A stretch of DNA of 64,000 nt from Poecilobothrus nobilitatus (taxonomy: Eukaryota; Arthropoda; Insecta; Diptera; Dolichopodidae), in NCBI GenBank assembly GCA_947095535.1, contig OX352773.1, forward strand, positions 37,035,398 through 37,099,397, written 5' to 3'. Both the position numbers and the translations under genes were made by a program. Each line of letters begins with the position of its first letter. Within the stretch, counting starts at the first letter, position 1. This document shows positions 59,579-64,000 of the stretch, in pieces. A model generated the notes under the pieces. It did not search any database and was not told the origin of the DNA. It saw only the letters and a program-made list of their open reading frames with translations.

Positions 59579-61161
59579 AAACAACTTTAATTTCACTTTC
59601 TTTACATTATGTTATACAATTTAGTTCTTCTATTTTTAATAAAGTCCGAAATTTAATGAAAATTCTTTTCAGAAATAGATCGACTAAACTGAACATTATC
59701 TCAGTTTCTATCAAATATAACATGTGAATTTAATGTAGTCCTAAGTCTAATATTGTGTTAAGTTTTTGTCTTTTTAATTTAAAAATTTAAGTAATCAGTA
59801 TTCAGTACCTAATAATAATGCAAATTAATGAAAATGTTACCCTATAATTTTAACAAAGACAAACTGTAAACTTTGTAATATAACGGAACGAGAAAAAGAA
59901 AATAAAAATATGATTCAAGTGGATTTTTTTTTTATTTTGCACCACATGTCCTTTTTCGCTTTTCCGCTCTGTTTACCATTTTTGTTTTACTTTTTATTTT
60001 ATTTTTTATTATTTTGTTTTTTTTTTTTGTTTTATTTAATTTCATTTAAAAACGATGAAAATCGTGAATGTTTTTTTTTTTTTGAAGTTTCGTGACAAAC
60101 AAATAAAAAAGTCTTTTTTTTCTTTATTAGTTTGGATGAAAGATCTCTGTTTTAATTTTTATCATTGTTAGAAATTTGTTTTAGAATTTTTATTTTGTTT
60201 TGTTTAGAATTTATATTAAAATTAGGAATATCAGGGATTAACAGTGCCTAAAAACAAAAAAACACAAAAAATACAAAAAACCTCACAATAATTATATCAT
60301 TGAAGAGTTTAAAAAACATTTTCCAAATAATAATGATACAATTTAAAACAAAAAAGAAAATTTAAGCTCTAAAATTTTAGCAAAAAAATTCAGTTTATAT
60401 AAAGAAACAAATTTATACGTAACAATAATTGCAGTAGAAAAATTATCAGGTTCTTTTTAGAAATGAAAATATCACAGATGTTTTTTTAAATGGCTGTAGG
60501 TAGGCTCATATTTTCTATGAAGTTATTGTAATTAAAGTAAATTTAGACCACTTTTGCTACTTTATCGAAAAGTTCTGTACAAATCAATTTAATGTAGTTC
60601 CCAGCAGTCGTAATACTTTTTATGAAATGTTATTTCTAAAGCTTCTACTATCTTTTTAAAATTCTTTCATTTTTTGTTTACGTTGTCAAATTTTTTTAAA
60701 AGAAATATTATAATTTCATTCTTTTTAATTCCAAAAAAAAAAAATAAGATAAATTTTTGACAGGATATTTAAAAAAAATATTTCATAGAATATTTAAGCA
60801 AACATTTTGACAGAATGACCTCATTAAAAATGTTTCCTAATTTTTTTTATGTACAATGGATTTTGACAATATCTCTTAAGGCCTGAAAATCTAATTTTTA
60901 AGTGTCACGCAAAAAAAATAAATATTTTATAAATGTTATAAAAAAACAAAAACTATCGCTAAAGGGACGAAATACAATAATATTTTAACACTATAAAAAT
61001 AATTTTTTTTTGTTTTTCAATGATACCTACGTAGGGCTAATGAATATAAAAGGAGTTGTATTTATTTATTTTTAAATTTCAAAAAAAAAAAAAAAATCAC
61101 TTAATTACTTAAAACTTTAATTAATTTTCTTTTTTTTTTTTAAATATTAACAATTTTGCAG

Positions 61162-61289
61162 ATATTCCAGTTGTTTCACTTGAACTTGGAACAAATAATA
61201 ATGGAACATTTCGTGAAGGAATTGATGTATTTTTTGAATGTAATATTAAATCAAACCCATGGGTTTATAAAGTTAGTTGGAGGCATAAT
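61162..61289 (+). CDS. Side-like receptor, exon e: first half of Ig4
   Basis: This 128-nt exon has acceptor TTTTGCAG after a long T tract and donor GTAAGT. Two bases complete a histidine codon begun 9.6 kb upstream, 42 codons follow, and the exon ends in phase 0. Seen: [14 protein letters not shown] (linker and A strand, with sequon NGT), [19 protein letters not shown] with the B-strand cysteine, and YKVSWRHN with the core tryptophan. The string [15 protein letters not shown] matches the Side pattern of cysteine, N-x-K-x-NPxxYK-V-x-W, which is one of the clearest family marks in this gene. The end falls exactly between the C strand and the following turn, which starts the next exon. Confidence 0.93.
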
Positions 61290-61406
61290 GTAAGTATAAA
61301 ATTTTATTATATTTTAATTTTAAATAATTTTTTTTTTTTTGTATTAAATTCTCTAACTCTTTAACTGTTATACTTTAAATTTTATTTATTTTATAACTTT
61401 TTACAG
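61290..61406 (+). other. Intron between exons e and f, 117 bp
   Basis: GTAAGT to TTTTTACAG; splits Ig4 in phase 0. Confidence 0.93.
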
Positions 61407-61566
61407 GGTGTTTTACTTGAAAATAATATTGGTGAAGGAATTGTTGTTGCAAATCAAAGTCTTGTATTACAAAATGTTAGCAGAGCACGTAGTGGTATAT
61501 ATACATGTGTTGGTAGTAATAGAGAAGGAGATGGTGAAAGTAATGCAGTACAACTAGATATTAGAT
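61407..61566 (+). CDS. Side-like receptor, exon f: second half of Ig4
   Basis: This 160-nt exon follows TTTTTACAG and is followed by GTAAAT, a slightly weaker donor than the others. It encodes 53 residues plus one base (phase 0 in, phase 1 out). Seen: GVLLENN (turn after the C strand), ANQSLVLQNVSRARSG with two sequons (NQS, NVS) and the classic Ig E-F stretch, YTCVGSNREGDGESN with the F-strand cysteine, and VQLDIR as the G strand. The intron before it is only 117 bp, the shortest of the gene. The phase-1 exit agrees with the domain-boundary introns upstream. The next exon, which would open Ig5 or the membrane-proximal region, is not seen before the window ends. Confidence 0.93.
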
Positions 61567-61834
61567 GTAAATATAATTTAATATGAAAATATGAAAATTT
61601 TTATGAAAATAGTAATAAATATGGTATTTTAGCAGAACTGACATTATAAAAATAATATAATACTGTTAAATAAATGAAAAAAAAAAGAAGTCAAATGTAG
61701 CAGTGAGAATTTTTTTTTGTAAATTCTTTTAAAGAAGTTCTCTTTTGATATTAAATTTTTTTAATTACATTTTGAACATTTTAAATAAAGGATATTAATG
61801 TTCAGACTAAGATAACGTACACAGAACGTACACA

Positions 61835-61890
61835 GTTTTGTTTTGAAAAAGTATAATTTAAATTCCAACTCAGTTTTATGCATATCAACC
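61835..61890. mobile_element. Fold-back MITE family M2, half copy
   Basis: GTTTTGTTTTGAAAAAGTAT and AACTCAGTTTTATGCATATC are the right arm of the M2 hairpin. The left arm is not recognisable; instead ACGTACACAG occurs twice just upstream (about 61815-61834). It is a truncated copy, 1.7 kb from the complete one at 63592. Confidence 0.5.
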
Positions 61891-63591
61891 CATTAATGAT
61901 AATATAACAGACAACAAAATAATGTAACAGTATTGTAATGGTTTAACATGTAAAAAAATAACAGACAACAAAATAATTTAACACTCTGGAAATAATGGTT
62001 TAGATACATTTTCTATTTGAAATTCAAATTGACACAATTTATACACTTAAAGAAAAAAAAAAAAGTTTTTATATTGAAAACATATTAATATAAAATGACA
62101 TTTTCTGACCTATTTAAAATAAAAAGCAAATGACTTAAATTTTATAACAAAATTAATCAGTATAATATTTTTAACAGTATCATATTATTTTCTTCTTTTG
62201 AAATTACAATTTATATAAACAACACAATTTTTTATACCTCTAATGTATATTATATATATGTATATATGTATTGTACATAATAATAAATATATACATAATA
62301 ATATATAGATTCATAAAAAGGTACACATGTAGAAATAAAAAAAAAAAATCATTTTTTTATTAAAGTTGAAAATAACATTTTATTTCATATTTTGTTTTGT
62401 TTTTTTTTTTTTTTTTCACAAGAAAATTTAATTTTTCATATTAAAGTTTTATAACACAAACATATTTTTTTTTTTTTTTTAATATATAAATTTAATAATG
62501 CATACAAAAAATTTTATTTTCATATAATTCTGTACATATACGTATAATATATATATATTATGTAAATATACATTTGTGTATATAAATAAATACTTTTTTT
62601 TATAGCTTTAAAAAATATTATAATGCCTGAATATTCAAAAAAAAAAAAAAATTAAAATAAAAAAAAAACCATAAATGTTTAAATACTGAATCTTATAAAA
62701 GTTTTTATACACCTTTAAACCCACTTTTATATATATAAATATTAAGGCATAATGTAAAAATGTATATTTTTCTGTTTTTTTTGTTTTTTTTTTGCTTTAA
62801 AAAATTCTTGTTGCATAAAATATACATAATAATATTGTATGGATATGTGCATATTTGAATGCACTCATGCGTATATATTTGTATCTTTCTATTTTTATGA
62901 AATTTAATTTTTTTTAAAAAAAAAAAAAAAAATCCTTTAAAGCTTAGGAAAAAAATTAAAATTTTATTTTCTTTGAAGCAATCTACTAAATTTTTTTTTT
63001 TTTTCCTCCTCTCTTAGTTAAATGCAAAACTATAAATTTTATTGCATTTTATCAATGTAAATAAATTTCTAACTGCTGTAGAACTTATCATATTAATGAT
63101 ATTAAGTTGTATATTTTGTGTATTTAAGTATTGATTGATTAAAAGTCGTAAAATCTTAGAATATTTATTATGCTCTAACTGCATAAGTTAAGTTTTGTTG
63201 AACGGTTTTCTTGTTCACTTTAAAAGTATGTAATGTGAATACTAAATTCTTCTCTTAGCATAAATAATATGTATGTATATGAATTAATCAATTTTAAAGG
63301 TCTTATTACATTATTTTTTGTTGTTGTTCCGTTGTTCCGAATTTAATTTTATACCTTCTAACTTCCAACAAGATAAAAAAAAAAAAATCGTATTCGATTT
63401 TAACCTTTTTTGAGAAATAATCTTCGAACTAAATAAAATAGATGAAATTCACAAATCATCTTGGAACTAAATCGAATTTATAGGATAACATATTACTGCT
63501 TTGTTTAATATTAGGTTCTGTAGTATATATCTAAATTAAACTTACATTAGATTAAATAATTTCGTTTTTTTTTTTTAAGTTCATTCTAGAG

Positions 63592-63717
63592 GCCAAATGC
63601 ATTAAATTGATCTTAAACACATATCTCAGTTTTTCAAAAGAAAACTGCTCTTTAACTTATAGTTTTTGTTTGAAAAAATGAGATAGGAATTTAAGTTCAG
63701 TTTTATACATTCGACTC
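63592..63717. mobile_element. Fold-back MITE family M2, copy 2
   Basis: The right arm ATGAGATAGGAATTTAAGTT then CAGTTTTATACATTCGA matches the right arm of the copy at 27507. The left arm, GCCAAATGCATTAAATTGAT then CTTAAACACATATCTCAG, pairs with it more loosely. It lies in the last intron of the window. Confidence 0.55.
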
Positions 63718-64000
63718 TTATCGTCAATTAATATTGATCAGGTTTAAAATCACAATGTCAATAAAACTTACATAATACTTAAATCTTATTTTTTTAAATT
63801 AAAATTTTTTTAATTAAAAATATGAAATTTTTGATTAGGGAAAAGTTAAGATTTATAAAAAAATTATAATATGAGAACTAAAAACAAATAAGGCATGTAA
63901 ATAAAATAAATCTCTAAATATTAATTTTATAATATTATACAATATTTTTATCTCTTTCATACAATAAGTGAAAATATTTTTTTTGTTGTTTTTCTTATTA

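Larger units (their letters stand above)
51594..61161 (+). other. Intron between exons d and e, 9,568 bp
   Basis: GTAAGT to TTTTGCAG. It holds two R2 copies (52010 and 57600), the 42-bp tandem dimer (59480) and many T and A homopolymers (for example 53265-53281, 55565-55584). Open frames at 55100-55493 and 59910-60095 are low complexity. No nested gene seen. Confidence 0.85.
5059..61566 (+). other. Gene span (partial): sidestep-like Ig-superfamily receptor, six internal exons
   Basis: Six exons join in one open frame over 56.5 kb. Known for the family: Side proteins are type I membrane receptors with several extracellular Ig domains, an FN3-like or membrane-proximal region, one membrane span and a short tail, and they bind Beat-family Ig proteins on growth cones. 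Seen here: three consecutive Ig domains with paired cysteines, the core tryptophans and the family-typical phrase LGPYNEG at the start of the second family domain. Exon lengths 114, 204, 152, 145, 128 and 160 nt give 300 whole codons. The segment opens in phase 1 and closes in phase 1. Each Ig domain is flanked by phase-1 introns, with an internal intron of phase 1, 0 and 0 respectively. The N-terminal exons and the membrane and tail exons are outside the window. The paralogue (Side or Side-II to VIII) is not resolved. Another Ig receptor group is possible but less likely. Confidence 0.88.
61567..64000 (+). other. Start of the next intron
   Basis: It begins GTAAAT and runs off the window. It contains two copies of the M2 fold-back family, AT-rich microsatellite-like DNA at 62,240-62,600 and poly-T/poly-A tracts. 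No exon for the next domain is visible. Confidence 0.75.

Overview
The window is very A+T-rich eukaryotic DNA (by eye well above 75 % A+T). It is built of long introns, homopolymer runs, AT and TAA microsatellites, tRNA-derived SINEs and small inverted-repeat transposons. The only clear gene is on the + strand: an internal segment of a multi-exon immunoglobulin-superfamily receptor of the sidestep (Side) type. That family is known from insects and other arthropods, where Side proteins are cell-surface partners of the Beaten-path (Beat) family in axon guidance and synaptic wiring. With the 44-kb intron and the SINE content, this points to an arthropod, most probably an insect. I cannot name the species or the Side paralogue.

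Six exons can be placed with clean AG/GT borders and a continuous reading frame: 5059-5172, 49253-49456, 50901-51052, 51449-51593, 61162-61289 and 61407-61566. Together they are 903 nt, coding for 300 complete codons plus split codons at both ends. They encode three consecutive Ig domains, each made by a pair of exons. The start codon, signal peptide and first (V-type) Ig domain must lie upstream. The remaining Ig/FN3-like region, membrane span and tail must lie downstream. No promoter, start codon, stop codon or poly(A) site of this gene is in the window.

Layout: 1-5058 is the 3' part of an upstream intron. 5173-49252 is one 44,080-bp intron that cuts the first Ig domain of the set in two. 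49457-61161 holds exons 2-4 with introns of 1,444, 396 and 9,568 bp. 61290-61406 is a 117-bp intron, and 61567-64000 begins another intron.

Most of the structure lies in the introns: two related tRNA-headed SINE groups that share a stem just after the head; a second, older SINE-like repeat; an unclassified 0.5-1 kb repeat in three copies; several miniature inverted-repeat elements (Tigger-like, hAT-like with a SINE inside, a fold-back family, and a pair in opposite orientation 26 kb apart); a perfect 22-bp hairpin; a 42-bp tandem dimer; and one coding-like relic of unknown origin near 39.2-39.9 kb. I found no tRNA gene, rRNA gene, CRISPR array or bacterial-type operon. The most unusual observation is the SINE stem: between two copies it keeps perfect pairing through two compensatory base-pair changes.
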